Shown here: one piece after another, positions 1 through 6,815 of the stretch | How the letters are laid out: every line of letters begins with the position of its first letter | Numbering within the stretch: position 1 is the first letter of the stretch | Assembly (NCBI GenBank): GCA_045577455.1 | Contig: JAZNIJ010000072.1 | Location: forward strand, 1-7,700 | DNA: 7,700 bases | Direction: 5' to 3' | Source of the DNA: SIG653 sp045577455 | Lineage (GTDB): Bacteria > Bacillota > Clostridia > Oscillospirales > CAG-382 | Made by a program: the position numbers and the translations under genes | The notes under the pieces: generated by a model | What the model was told of the DNA's origin: nothing | Seen by the model: only the letters and a program-made list of their open reading frames with translations | The model's database searches: none

Positions 1-309
1 ATTGTTACTTTTATCGCCCGAGAAGCCGTTACCACTGTTACCTCCCGAATAACTGTTTCCACTGTTTACATTAGAGAAGCTGTTGTTATCATTACCGCCC
101 GAGAAATTATTGTTACTTTTATCGCCCGAGAAGCCGTTACCACTGTTACCTCCCGAATAACTGTTTCCACTGTTTACATTAGAGAAGCTGTTGTTATCAT
201 TACCGCCCGAGAAATTATTGTTACTTTTGCCAGCCGAGAAGCCGTTACCACTGTTACCACCCGAAAATCTGTTTCCGCTGTTTGCATTGGCGAAACCGTT
301 TAGAGAGTC
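1..309 (-). repeat. Nested in-frame tandem repeat: 27-bp units in a 108-bp higher-order repeat
   Basis: Bases 1-108 and 109-216 are identical by eye, and 217-309 is a diverged version of the same pattern. The 108-bp period encodes 36 residues. Each 36-mer divides into four 9-residue units: NSGNSYSGG, NSGNGFSGD, KSNNNFSGG and NDNNSFSNV. The unit pattern is roughly [NK]-[SD]-[GN]-N-x-[FY]-S-G-G. Older copies read DSLNGFANA, NSGNRFSGG and NSGNGFSAG (kinase residues 321-347). Both periods are multiples of three, so copy-number change keeps the frame. The array reaches the left edge, so the total copy number is unknown. The product would be a flexible, polar, probably disordered tail. Confidence 0.95.
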
Positions 310-1269
310 ATTGACAGCAATTGTTTTTTCGGCATTGAAGGCGTTTTCACCACCTATTTTGCCTTTTTTCAAAGCTATTTTGGCACTTTCCAAAGCATCA
401 TACAACTCTGCAACAGTTGAAAATCTGTTTTTTGGGTCATAAGCACACGCCTTAAGAATAATTGTCTTCAACTCCGAAGAACCGTGGGCAGGAGGTGGAA
501 TTTCACATCCACCAAGTCTTTTTAGATTTGCCTCCTCATTTTCAGCCGTTCCCGGAACTGCTGGCGGCAAAGGAAGAAACGGCAATCTTCTTTCGTTAAG
601 AAGCCAATACAAAACCAAACCAAGGGAATAAATATCCGTTGAAAAACCATACGCTTTTCCATGGTATATTTCAGGAGCAATATATCCATATGTTCCTATC
701 TTGGTTGCTCTCGTTTCGTTTTCCATAACTTTAGAGACGCCAAAATCTCCCAACTTATAATTTCCAAAACGATTAACGAAAATATTTTGGGGTTTTATAT
801 CTCTATGAACAATTTTTTTCTCATGGCAAAGCTCAAGCGCCTTGCATATATCCATTCCTACCTTTATTATTTCCGATTCAGGCAACGGAGACTCATTATT
901 CTTTTTTGCAAGAGTTTCAAGCAATTCCATTTTTATTAAAACTCTGTAACCGATTCCCCTCGGAATAACTGCGTGTCCTTCAAAATGAACAATATTGGCA
1001 GCACCCTGAAATTTAAACATCATTTCAGTTTCAGCAATAATATTGTTTACTTTAGATTTAAAAAGTGTGCTTATACTCTGCTCATCGTATCCTTCTTCCA
1101 AATATGAACGGTAATCACTTTCATCCTTTGGTATATCTATAACCTTGAGAGCAGAATACACCTCTCCCAAATCGTTATCAATCCTTCTGATTTTATAAAC
1201 TTTTCCAAATCCACCGCTACCTAAAAGTTCGACGGTTTCCCATCCTTTTATAAATTCGGGATATCCCAT
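1..1269 (-). CDS. Hanks-type Ser/Thr protein kinase with Asn/Gly/Ser repeat tail (3' end off the window)
   Basis: The frame is open from ATG at 1269 to the left edge, giving 423 residues with no stop, so the C-terminus is missing. Residues about 8-295 form a complete eukaryotic-like kinase domain that transfers ATP phosphate to Ser/Thr. Visible motifs are the glycine loop GSGGFG (17-22), the ATP lysine in ALK (K42), a helix-C glutamate (E80 or E82), the catalytic loop HRDIKPQN (D157, K159, N162), DFG (175-177) and APE (198-200). All key residues are present, so it should be active; it is an RD kinase. A linker (about 296-320) leads into an Asn/Gly/Ser repeat tail (321-423+). No membrane segment is visible, but one could lie beyond the edge. 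The start is supported by AAGGAG seven bases upstream. It begins 45 bp after the S-component gene and may be co-transcribed with it. Substrates are unknown. Confidence 0.93.
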   Translation of the reverse strand, partial: MGYPEFIKGWETVELLGSGGFGKVYKIRRIDNDLGEVYSALKVIDIPKDESDYRSYLEEGYDEQSISTLFKSKVNNIIAETEMMFKFQGAANIVHFEGHAVIPRGIGYRVLIKMELLETLAKKNNESPLPESEIIKVGMDICKALELCHEKKIVHRDIKPQNIFVNRFGNYKLGDFGVSKVMENETRATKIGTYGYIAPEIYHGKAYGFSTDIYSLGLVLYWLLNERRLPFLPLPPAVPGTAENEEANLKRLGGCEIPPPAHGSSELKTIILKACAYDPKNRFSTVAELYDALESAKIALKKGKIGGENAFNAEKTIAVNDSLNGFANANSGNRFSGGNSGNGFSAGKSNNNFSGGNDNNSFSNVNSGNSYSGGNSGNGFSGDKSNNNFSGGNDNNSFSNVNSGNSYSGGNSGNGFSGDKSNN

Positions 1270-1314
1270 ATACTCTCTCCTTATCAAGACAACATAAGAT
1301 ATAAATTTGATTTT

Positions 1315-1842
1315 TTAAAACTTCACCATTTTTTTCAACGCTGAAACAATTAAGGGAACTAAAATAAGATGGATTGCGATTCCGGGAAGTGCAACAACAA
1401 ATCCAGAACTGAGCCATATTTCAAGCGAATACTTTCCAACATTGAATATAAGAGCTTTTGAAACGCCGGAAACTATTCTGCCAACAATCATTGCACCGCA
1501 TAAACAAACATACATATTCACCAAATAATATTTTGTTTTTACAAATTTTGACAACAGACCTGCAAAAAATCCATATGCAAACAATTCAACCATCATTGGA
1601 TAAAGCATTTGCGAAGCAGGCATTCCCGTTGTTAAATGGGAAACAACAGGTCCTACGATACCACAAATTCCGCCATAATATATTCCGCAAAACATACCGC
1701 ATATCAAAACGGGAATATGCATTGGGCAGAACACTTTACCCATTTCTGCTCCGCCAACAATATGGAAAGCTAATGGAACAATTGCACATAAAGCAATGAA
1801 GCTACCTGTAAAAACCATTTTCCTAAGATATATGTTTTTCAT
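1315..1842 (-). CDS. ECF transporter S component (substrate-binding membrane subunit)
   Basis: This 175-residue, very hydrophobic protein has about five or six membrane helices. S components bind a vitamin or similar micronutrient and dock on a shared EcfA-EcfA'-EcfT module. Supporting features are the size, a small-xxx-small motif in helix 1 (GSFIA, residues 13-17) at the place of the usual AxxxA EcfT contact, and a central stretch (HIPVLICGMFCG, then TGMP and ELFAYGF) resembling the ECF_trnsprt family. The frame extends up to an ATG at 1908, but I chose ATG 1842 (MKNIYLRK) because AGGAAA lies about eight bases upstream and the extra N-terminus would be read through a hairpin. No ATPase or EcfT gene is nearby, as expected for a group II system encoded elsewhere. 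The substrate is not recognisable from this sequence. Confidence 0.82.
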   Translation of the reverse strand: MKNIYLRKMVFTGSFIALCAIVPLAFHIVGGAEMGKVFCPMHIPVLICGMFCGIYYGGICGIVGPVVSHLTTGMPASQMLYPMMVELFAYGFFAGLLSKFVKTKYYLVNMYVCLCGAMIVGRIVSGVSKALIFNVGKYSLEIWLSSGFVVALPGIAIHLILVPLIVSALKKMVKF

Positions 1843-1859
1843 AATACTATTTCCTATGT

Positions 1860-1890
1860 AAAAGCAAAACATCAGTTTGTTTTTGCTTTT
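1860..1890 (-). promoter_or_regulatory. Leader hairpin just upstream of the S-component RBS
   Basis: Arms AAAAGCAAAAC (1860-1870) and GTTTTTGCTTTT (1879-1890) pair over 11 bp with one bulged base and an 8-nt loop. In the minus-strand transcript it ends about five bases before the AGGAAA ribosome binding site, so it could affect translation. On the plus strand it is followed by two further T residues and would look like a weak terminator, but no plus-strand gene ends here. Its AT-rich arms make it only moderately stable. No known riboswitch class was recognised in the 127-bp leader. Confidence 0.4.
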
Positions 1891-1950
1891 TTCAAAAGTG
1901 CTCAACACTATGTGACGAGATATACATCATATCGAAAATGCGAAAACTTA

Positions 1951-1973
1951 TTAACCGTATTATATTACGTTAA
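1951..1973. promoter_or_regulatory. Dyad enclosing a TATAAT box at the end of the transglutaminase gene
   Basis: An imperfect palindrome, TTAA(c)CGTA then a 6-bp centre then TACGTTAA, overlaps the stop codon at 1970-1972. The minus strand contains TATAAT (1959-1964) inside it. This could be a -10 box with an operator for the S-component gene, whose ATG lies about 110 bp downstream. No acceptable -35 box is seen at 16-18 bp spacing (GCTGAG or TGCTGA), so promoter activity is doubtful. Confidence 0.25.
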
Positions 1974-3343
1974 AAAATCTCCTCAGCAGATATAACACTT
2001 CTTCCGCAATCCCAATCTCCCAAAAACAGGCCTGCATCTTCAAATTCCGCTTCTCCGCATTGGTTATCGTATGGGTCGCATCTCATAAAGAATTTTGGCG
2101 GCTCAAACTGTTTTTGAAAATCGTTGCAGGTAACAGTTCTGAATGGGTCAAGGTTACCAAAATAATGGTTATACAATATTTTTTCGTTGTTTCTTGCGAA
2201 AGATTCACCCATAGAAAGGTCAGCATACAACCATCCAAATGGTTCTACATAGAACATAGCCCAGTCGTGGCATCCAATTTCATTTGGTGCCGTATAAAGT
2301 CCTGACTGCCATTTTGCAGGAACACCCAAAGCACGGCAAAGGGTTATAAACAGGGTAGACATAACGCCGCAGTCTCCCCTTCTGTTAACCGCACAGAATT
2401 CCGAAATATTTTCCAAGCAGGCATATGGTCTCATATAGGAATATCCGACCTCATGAGTTACCCATTCATAAGCACGGCGTGCAAGAATTAACGGATTTGT
2501 TTCATCCTTTTTCAATTCTTTTGCAATCATCTTTATGTATGGAGTAAATCTTACATGAGGATACTGTTCATCCAAATAGAAACCTGGGTTTCCTTCTTTT
2601 GCATAAAGAGGGTTTATATCCTGATAAATTGCTTTATTGATATAGGAATATTCAACAAAGAATTCTTCGCCGGGAACATATTCCTTTTCAAAGAAAACTG
2701 TTCTCTGTTCTGCTTTTGAAATATATGGATTTGCTGTTGATGATAACAGCTTTATATCCATTTGTTCGGGACATTCTGCGGGAAAAGGAAGGTGAACACG
2801 AATGAGCTTTCCTGCGTATTCATCAGAAACTGTCGGCTTTATCCACTGGCGCACAGTATATCTGAACGCTCTTGAGCCCTTTTCTTTCATGATTTTGCAG
2901 TTTTCTGCTCTCAGCTCAAAGTTTTCCTTATCATTGTAATTTGGGTCTGCCAATTTACGAAGGTAATCGCCTTTAATTTTTTTAAGATTTGAATATGCGC
3001 CTCTTTCAAAACAGCGTTTACCATTCTTAACAATATAATCCCCATGGCCATCGTTTATAAAAGTTTCCAACATCTCAGGAGTGAGGTTGGGGAATTCTTC
3101 TTTTAAACGATTGTATATTGTTTCAAAATCAGTTTTATAATTTTTATTCATTTCTCCCGAGATAATTCTTTCAAGAATAAGTCTTGAAACCAACGAGTTG
3201 GGTAATTTTTTATTTTTAAGATAAGCATCAATTACATTTATCTCACCCTCAAAATCTCCTGCATATTTATAACATTTTACCTCCAAAGGAAGCTCAAGAA
3301 CAAGGTTTTCCAAATCAGAAAATTCAAATTTTTCAAAAAGCAT
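1970..3343 (-). CDS. Transglutaminase-like superfamily protein
   Basis: This 457-residue protein has a transglutaminase-like (papain-fold, PF01841 type) domain at about 270-400. The catalytic triad is readable as Cys325 in RRGDCGVMSTLF, His359 in GCHDWAMFYVEPFGW and Asp375 in LYADLS. The spacing (C-34-H-16-D) and the helix after the Cys fit the family. Bacterial members are mostly thiol peptidases or amide-bond enzymes; the actual substrate is unknown. Residues 1-150 form a charged, helical region I do not recognise, and 180-260 looks beta-rich. The C-terminal 55 residues hold four cysteines (406, 422, 429, 446), possibly a metal or disulfide site. There is no signal peptide or membrane segment, so it is probably cytoplasmic. 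The start has a strong GGGAGG site five bases upstream. It is first in the leftward group and is driven by the 3425-3452 promoter. Confidence 0.88.
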   Translation of the reverse strand: MLFEKFEFSDLENLVLELPLEVKCYKYAGDFEGEINVIDAYLKNKKLPNSLVSRLILERIISGEMNKNYKTDFETIYNRLKEEFPNLTPEMLETFINDGHGDYIVKNGKRCFERGAYSNLKKIKGDYLRKLADPNYNDKENFELRAENCKIMKEKGSRAFRYTVRQWIKPTVSDEYAGKLIRVHLPFPAECPEQMDIKLLSSTANPYISKAEQRTVFFEKEYVPGEEFFVEYSYINKAIYQDINPLYAKEGNPGFYLDEQYPHVRFTPYIKMIAKELKKDETNPLILARRAYEWVTHEVGYSYMRPYACLENISEFCAVNRRGDCGVMSTLFITLCRALGVPAKWQSGLYTAPNEIGCHDWAMFYVEPFGWLYADLSMGESFARNNEKILYNHYFGNLDPFRTVTCNDFQKQFEPPKFFMRCDPYDNQCGEAEFEDAGLFLGDWDCGRSVISAEEIF

Positions 3344-3370
3344 AGTAACCTCCCAATCTATTTTTTAAGT

Positions 3371-3398
3371 GAGAAACAATGTGAAAACATATTCTCTC
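3371..3398 (-). promoter_or_regulatory. Imperfect 12-bp hairpin in the transglutaminase 5' leader
   Basis: Arms 3371-3382 and 3387-3398 enclose a 4-nt loop (GAAA on the plus strand, UUUC in the minus transcript). In the minus RNA there are nine Watson-Crick pairs, one G-U pair and two mismatches. It lies between the predicted transcription start near 3418 and the GGGAGG site near 3349-3354. It may protect the 5' end or tune expression. No U-run follows it, so it is not a terminator. Confidence 0.35.
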
Positions 3399-3424
3399 TC
3401 AAAAAAATAAAATTATATAGTTTA

Positions 3425-3452
3425 ATTATACTCTATTTTAATAATTTGTCAA
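3425..3452 (-). promoter_or_regulatory. Sigma-A promoter for the leftward transglutaminase group
   Basis: On the minus strand TTGACA (3452-3447) and TATAAT (3430-3425) both match consensus exactly, with a 16-bp spacer. This predicts transcription starting near 3418 and a leader of about 75 nt before ATG 3343. It is the only strong promoter seen for the three leftward genes. The -35 box lies 31 bp from that of the divergent promoter. Confidence 0.85.
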
Positions 3453-3483
3453 CTATATACCATCAAATAATACAAATAAATTC

Positions 3484-3512
3484 TTGACAGCATAAGAAAA
3501 AACATATATAAT
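3484..3512 (+). promoter_or_regulatory. Sigma-A promoter for the GH2 gene
   Basis: TTGACA (3484-3489) and TATAAT (3507-3512) both match consensus exactly at the optimal 17-bp spacing. Transcription should start near 3519, about 30 nt before ATG 3549. No clear operator or catabolite-responsive element was found around it, so the sequence suggests strong basal expression unless an unrecognised repressor acts in the short gap between the two divergent promoters. Confidence 0.88.
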
Positions 3513-3548
3513 TAAGAAACTGAATACTACAGATTCAAGAGGTGCTAA

Positions 3549-5249
3549 ATGAACAGATTATATACAAAAGAAGGAGAATCCCTTTCGGGAATTCCCCACA
3601 GCGAATACCCTCGCCCAACAATGATAAGGAATTCATACATCAATCTCAATGGAGAATGGAGCTTTGGAACTTGCAAAGAAGGGAAAACGGTTAGAGAGTA
3701 TGGAAGAATAACCGTACCTTTCCCTCCCGAATCCATTCTTTCCGGTGTGGAGAAGCATTATCCCGACGGTACCGAGCTGCATTATAAAAAGAGCTTTACG
3801 CTTCCCGACGGTTTCAAAAAAGACAGAGTTTTACTTCATTTCGGTGCAATCGACCAATGTGCAACGATTTATGTTAACGATACAGAAGTTGGTTACCATA
3901 TTGGAGGTTATGATGCTTTTTCCTTTGACATAACAGAGTGCTTAAAGGATGGCGAAAACAACATTCATGTTTGCGCAACCGACAACCTTAACACATTGCG
4001 ACTTCCATACGGAAAACAGCGTGAAAAAAGAGGCGGTATGTGGTACACACCTGTTTCAGGAATTTGGCAAACAGTATGGATTGAAAGCGTTCCTGAAAAC
4101 CATATTCAATTTGTTAATTGCAAAGCAGACAGTAAGGGAGTTGATATATACATAAATGAAAACCTTAACGGAAAGGCATATATTGAAACTCCAACAGAAA
4201 TAAAAGAATGTGATATTCACAAAGGACACGGAAGAACAAAACTTCCGTCTCCTATATATTGGTCTCCTGAAAATCCGTATTTGTATAATGTTACTATAAA
4301 AACCGATTCCGATGAGGTTAAAACTTATTTTGCTCTTCGCACCCTTGAAATAAAGGAAGTTAACGGATTAAACCGTTTATGTCTTAACGGAAAGCCATAT
4401 TTCTTTCATGGACTTCTTGACCAAGGTTATTGGAGCGACGGTATTTTCACTCCTGCATCATATCAATGTTTTGAAAACGATATAATGACAGCTAAAAATC
4501 TTGGCTTTAATATGCTGAGAAAACATATTAAAACTGAGCCAGAATATTTTTACTATCTTTGCGATAAGTTAGGAATGGTTGTTTTTCAGGACATGATAAA
4601 CAACAGCGACTACTCTTTTTTCAGAGACACTGCACTTCCAACAATAGGAATAAAAAAACGCAACGATAAAAAAATGCATAACAATCCCGCGGAAAGAAAA
4701 GCATTTTCTGAATGTAGCGAAAAGATAATTCTTTCACTGAAAAAGCATCCTTGCGTTTGCCTCTGGACAATTTTCAACGAGGGTTGGGGACAGTTTGAAG
4801 GAGAGCTTATGTATGATTTCGCAAAAGCTCTTGACAACACAAGGTTTATTGATACTGCATCGGGATGGTTTACCTGTGAAAAATCCGATGTGGACAGCAT
4901 ACACACTTACTTTAAAAAGTATGTTCATAAGAAATCTGAAAAACCCGTTATTCTATCTGAATTTGGGGGCTATTCCTACAAACTGAAGGAACATTCATTC
5001 AATACAAAAAAAACATATGGGTATGGAAAATTCAAGACAGGAGAAGAATTTACCGAGGCAGTTAAAAACTTATACTACAACGAAATTATCCCCTCCGTTA
5101 AAGAAGGACTTTGCGCAACGGTTTACACCCAGCTTTCAGATGTTGAAGACGAAACAAACGGAATTATGACATATGACAGAAGGGTTCTAAAACTGTCTGA
5201 GGAAACAATGCTTCCTATAAGAGATGCTTTATTTGCAGAGCTTGAATAA
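3549..5249 (+). CDS. Glycoside hydrolase family 2 enzyme (beta-galactosidase/beta-glucuronidase-like)
   Basis: This 566-residue retaining beta-glycosidase has the standard GH2 order: a jelly-roll sugar-binding domain (about 10-180, ending in the hallmark SGIWQTVWIE), an Ig-like domain (about 183-272) and a TIM barrel (about 280-566). The barrel carries the N-LRKHIK and DKLGMVVFQDM strands. The acid/base is Glu411 in WTIFNEGWGQF and the nucleophile is Glu471 in ILSEFGGYS. The tail has QLSDVEDETNG and MTYDR, typical of a group of intracellular Firmicute GH2 proteins. It is much shorter than LacZ (about 1,000 residues) and lacks its extra C-terminal domains. No signal peptide is seen, so it is cytoplasmic. 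GAGGTG precedes the ATG by four bases. Because alpha-galactosidase is encoded next, a galactoside role is plausible, but beta-glucuronide or another beta-linked sugar cannot be excluded. Confidence 0.92.
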   Translation: MNRLYTKEGESLSGIPHSEYPRPTMIRNSYINLNGEWSFGTCKEGKTVREYGRITVPFPPESILSGVEKHYPDGTELHYKKSFTLPDGFKKDRVLLHFGAIDQCATIYVNDTEVGYHIGGYDAFSFDITECLKDGENNIHVCATDNLNTLRLPYGKQREKRGGMWYTPVSGIWQTVWIESVPENHIQFVNCKADSKGVDIYINENLNGKAYIETPTEIKECDIHKGHGRTKLPSPIYWSPENPYLYNVTIKTDSDEVKTYFALRTLEIKEVNGLNRLCLNGKPYFFHGLLDQGYWSDGIFTPASYQCFENDIMTAKNLGFNMLRKHIKTEPEYFYYLCDKLGMVVFQDMINNSDYSFFRDTALPTIGIKKRNDKKMHNNPAERKAFSECSEKIILSLKKHPCVCLWTIFNEGWGQFEGELMYDFAKALDNTRFIDTASGWFTCEKSDVDSIHTYFKKYVHKKSEKPVILSEFGGYSYKLKEHSFNTKKTYGYGKFKTGEEFTEAVKNLYYNEIIPSVKEGLCATVYTQLSDVEDETNGIMTYDRRVLKLSEETMLPIRDALFAELE

Positions 5250-5338
5250 ATACATATACAGCTTTTTACAAGAATAATATACTATACTTTATAAATTTCA
5301 TTAAAATTATTTACAAACTATTATATTTTATCAGCAAG

Positions 5339-5374
5339 AAATTGTCTAAAAAAATATGTTATTTTGCACAATTT
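5339..5374 (+). promoter_or_regulatory. Inverted repeat between GH2 and melA (possible weak terminator or operator)
   Basis: AAATTGT (5339-5345) and ACAATTT (5368-5374) are perfect 7-bp arms around a 22-bp AT-rich loop, followed by two more T residues. It lies 90 bp after the GH2 stop and about 15 bp before the melA -35 box. It could end GH2 transcripts weakly or bind a regulator of melA. The long loop and low GC make it a weak call. Apart from this and the melA promoter I see nothing else in the 211-bp spacer. Confidence 0.25.
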
Positions 5375-5388
5375 TTCTGAAAATGGTA

Positions 5389-5417
5389 TTGTATTTTTTG
5401 TTTCAATGTGTTATAAT
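5389..5417 (+). promoter_or_regulatory. Sigma-A promoter with extended -10 for melA
   Basis: TTGTAT (5389-5394) is spaced 17 bp from a perfect TATAAT (5412-5417). TG at 5409-5410 supplies the TGn extended -10 element. Transcription should begin near 5424, leaving a leader of about 37 nt before the GAGGAG ribosome binding site (5450-5455) and ATG 5461. melA can therefore be expressed independently of GH2. No catabolite-responsive element was recognised. Confidence 0.75.
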
Positions 5418-5460
5418 CAAAAAAAATAAATACGAAATACATTTTTTTTGAGGAGAAAAT

Positions 5461-6783
5461 ATGTACAAGATTACTTTTATGGGTGCAGGTAGCACCGTTT
5501 TTGCAAAAAATGTTTTAGGAGACACAATTATTGTTCCTGAGTTTCACGATGCAGAGTTAGCTCTTTATGATATTGATGCTGACCGTCTTGAAGAATCATA
5601 TATCATAGTTGATGCAATGAACAAACGCATTAACGAGGGCAGAGCAACAGTTAAAAAATATTTAGGTGTTGAAAACCGCAAAGAAGCATTGAGAGACGCA
5701 AAATTTGTTGTTAATGCAATTCAGGTTGGCGGTTATGACCCATGTACCATTATTGACTTTGAAATTCCAAAGAAATATGGTTTGAGACAGACAATTGCAG
5801 ATACCTTGGGTATTGGCGGTATTTTCAGAGCTCTCAGAACAATTCATGTTCTTAAAGATTTCGCAAAAGATATGGAAGAAGTTTGTCCTGATGCTCTTTT
5901 CCTTAACTATACAAACCCAATGGCAATGCTTACGGGCTACATGAACAGATTTACCAAAGTTAAAACCATTGGTCTTTGCCACTCTGTTCAGGCATGCGTT
6001 CCCGGTCTTTTTGAAGCCCTTGAAATGAAAGAATATCTTGCAGACGAAAAACATACAATTGCAGGTATTAACCATATGGCTTGGTTGCTTGAGATTACAG
6101 ACGGAAAAGGAAATGACCTTTACCCTGAAATCAAGAAACGCGCAAAAGAAAAGAATGCAGGTGAAAAGCATTACGATATGGTTCGTTATGACTATATTGA
6201 TAAGCTGGGTTACTACTGCACAGAAAGTAGTGAACATAACGCAGAATACAACTCTTTCTACATCAAGCCGGGCAGAGAAGATATTATTGAAAAATTCAAC
6301 ATTCCTCTTGATGAATATCCAAGAAGATGTATCAACCAGATTGATGACTGGAAGAGAAGAAAAGACGAAATTCTCACATCGGGCGAGCTTGACCATACAA
6401 GATCACACGAATATGCATCCTATATTATGGAAGCAATTGTTACAAACCGTCCATACAAATTTGGTGGTAACGTTATTAACAATGGCATTATCACCAACCT
6501 TCCCCGTGAAGCATGCGTTGAAGTTACCTGCTATGCAGACAGAAACGGCATAACACCAACATATTTCGGTGCTTTGCCAACTCAGCTTGCAGCAATGAAC
6601 TCAACAAATATTTATCCTCAGCTCCTTACAATTGAAGCAGCTGCAACTCAGGATAAGAGTAAGATTTATCAGGCAGCTATGCTTGACCCTCACACAGGCG
6701 CAACTCTCAGCACAGACGAAATTGTTGCTCTTTGTGATGAACTTTTCGAAGCTCACGAAAATGCGGGCTATCCAATCTTCTAA
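5461..6783 (+). CDS. melA: Alpha-galactosidase, glycoside hydrolase family 4 (MelA type)
   Basis: This 440-residue protein is close in length to E. coli MelA (about 450). GH4 enzymes cleave glycosides by an unusual NAD+- and divalent-metal-dependent oxidation/elimination route in the cytoplasm. The N-terminal Rossmann glycine loop GAGSTVF is at 8-14, after the first beta strand. TNPMA (151-155) follows. The metal-binding Cys173 is in CHSV, the motif associated with alpha-galactosidases rather than with phospho-glycosidases (CN-P, CD-P) or alpha-glucuronidases (CHG). A second metal ligand is His205 in GINHMAW. The start has GAGGAG five bases upstream, and the first residues YKITFMGAGS fit the family N-terminus. 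It likely hydrolyses melibiose- or raffinose-type alpha-galactosides that have been imported. Expression is from its own promoter, and a strong terminator follows at 6816-6850. Related alpha-glucosidase specificity is the main alternative. Confidence 0.93.
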   Translation: MYKITFMGAGSTVFAKNVLGDTIIVPEFHDAELALYDIDADRLEESYIIVDAMNKRINEGRATVKKYLGVENRKEALRDAKFVVNAIQVGGYDPCTIIDFEIPKKYGLRQTIADTLGIGGIFRALRTIHVLKDFAKDMEEVCPDALFLNYTNPMAMLTGYMNRFTKVKTIGLCHSVQACVPGLFEALEMKEYLADEKHTIAGINHMAWLLEITDGKGNDLYPEIKKRAKEKNAGEKHYDMVRYDYIDKLGYYCTESSEHNAEYNSFYIKPGREDIIEKFNIPLDEYPRRCINQIDDWKRRKDEILTSGELDHTRSHEYASYIMEAIVTNRPYKFGGNVINNGIITNLPREACVEVTCYADRNGITPTYFGALPTQLAAMNSTNIYPQLLTIEAAATQDKSKIYQAAMLDPHTGATLSTDEIVALCDELFEAHENAGYPIF

Positions 6784-6815
6784 TTAAACAATCCTACCAA
6801 TATTCTAATTTAATC

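Noticed and set aside
1..309. Repeat region as a CRISPR array
   Set aside because: The repeats are contiguous 27/108-bp units with no unique spacers, stay in frame and continue the kinase reading frame.
191..442. Plus-strand frame of 83 codons
   Set aside because: It is antisense to the kinase and its Leu/Pro-rich product is the complement of the Asn/Gly/Ser repeats; there is no ribosome binding site.
661..939. Plus-strand frame of 92 codons
   Set aside because: It is antisense to the conserved kinase motifs and its product resembles no family.
1843..1908. Upstream ATG 1908 as the S-component start
   Set aside because: The extra 22 residues cover the leader hairpin and lack a ribosome binding site; ATG 1842 has AGGAAA at good spacing and starts a normal S-component N-terminus.
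5250..5460. Riboswitch or catabolite-responsive element upstream of melA
   Set aside because: No match to the TGNAANCGNNNNCA pattern and no recognisable aptamer; only a weak inverted repeat and the promoter are supported.
5662..6396. Antisense frame of 244 codons within melA
   Set aside because: It lies wholly opposite the strongly conserved GH4 gene, has a Cys/Phe/Asn-rich product without recognisable domains, and shows no promoter or ribosome binding site.
6038..6553. Plus-strand frame of 171 codons inside melA
   Set aside because: It is an out-of-frame shadow of melA, whose frame carries all catalytic motifs.
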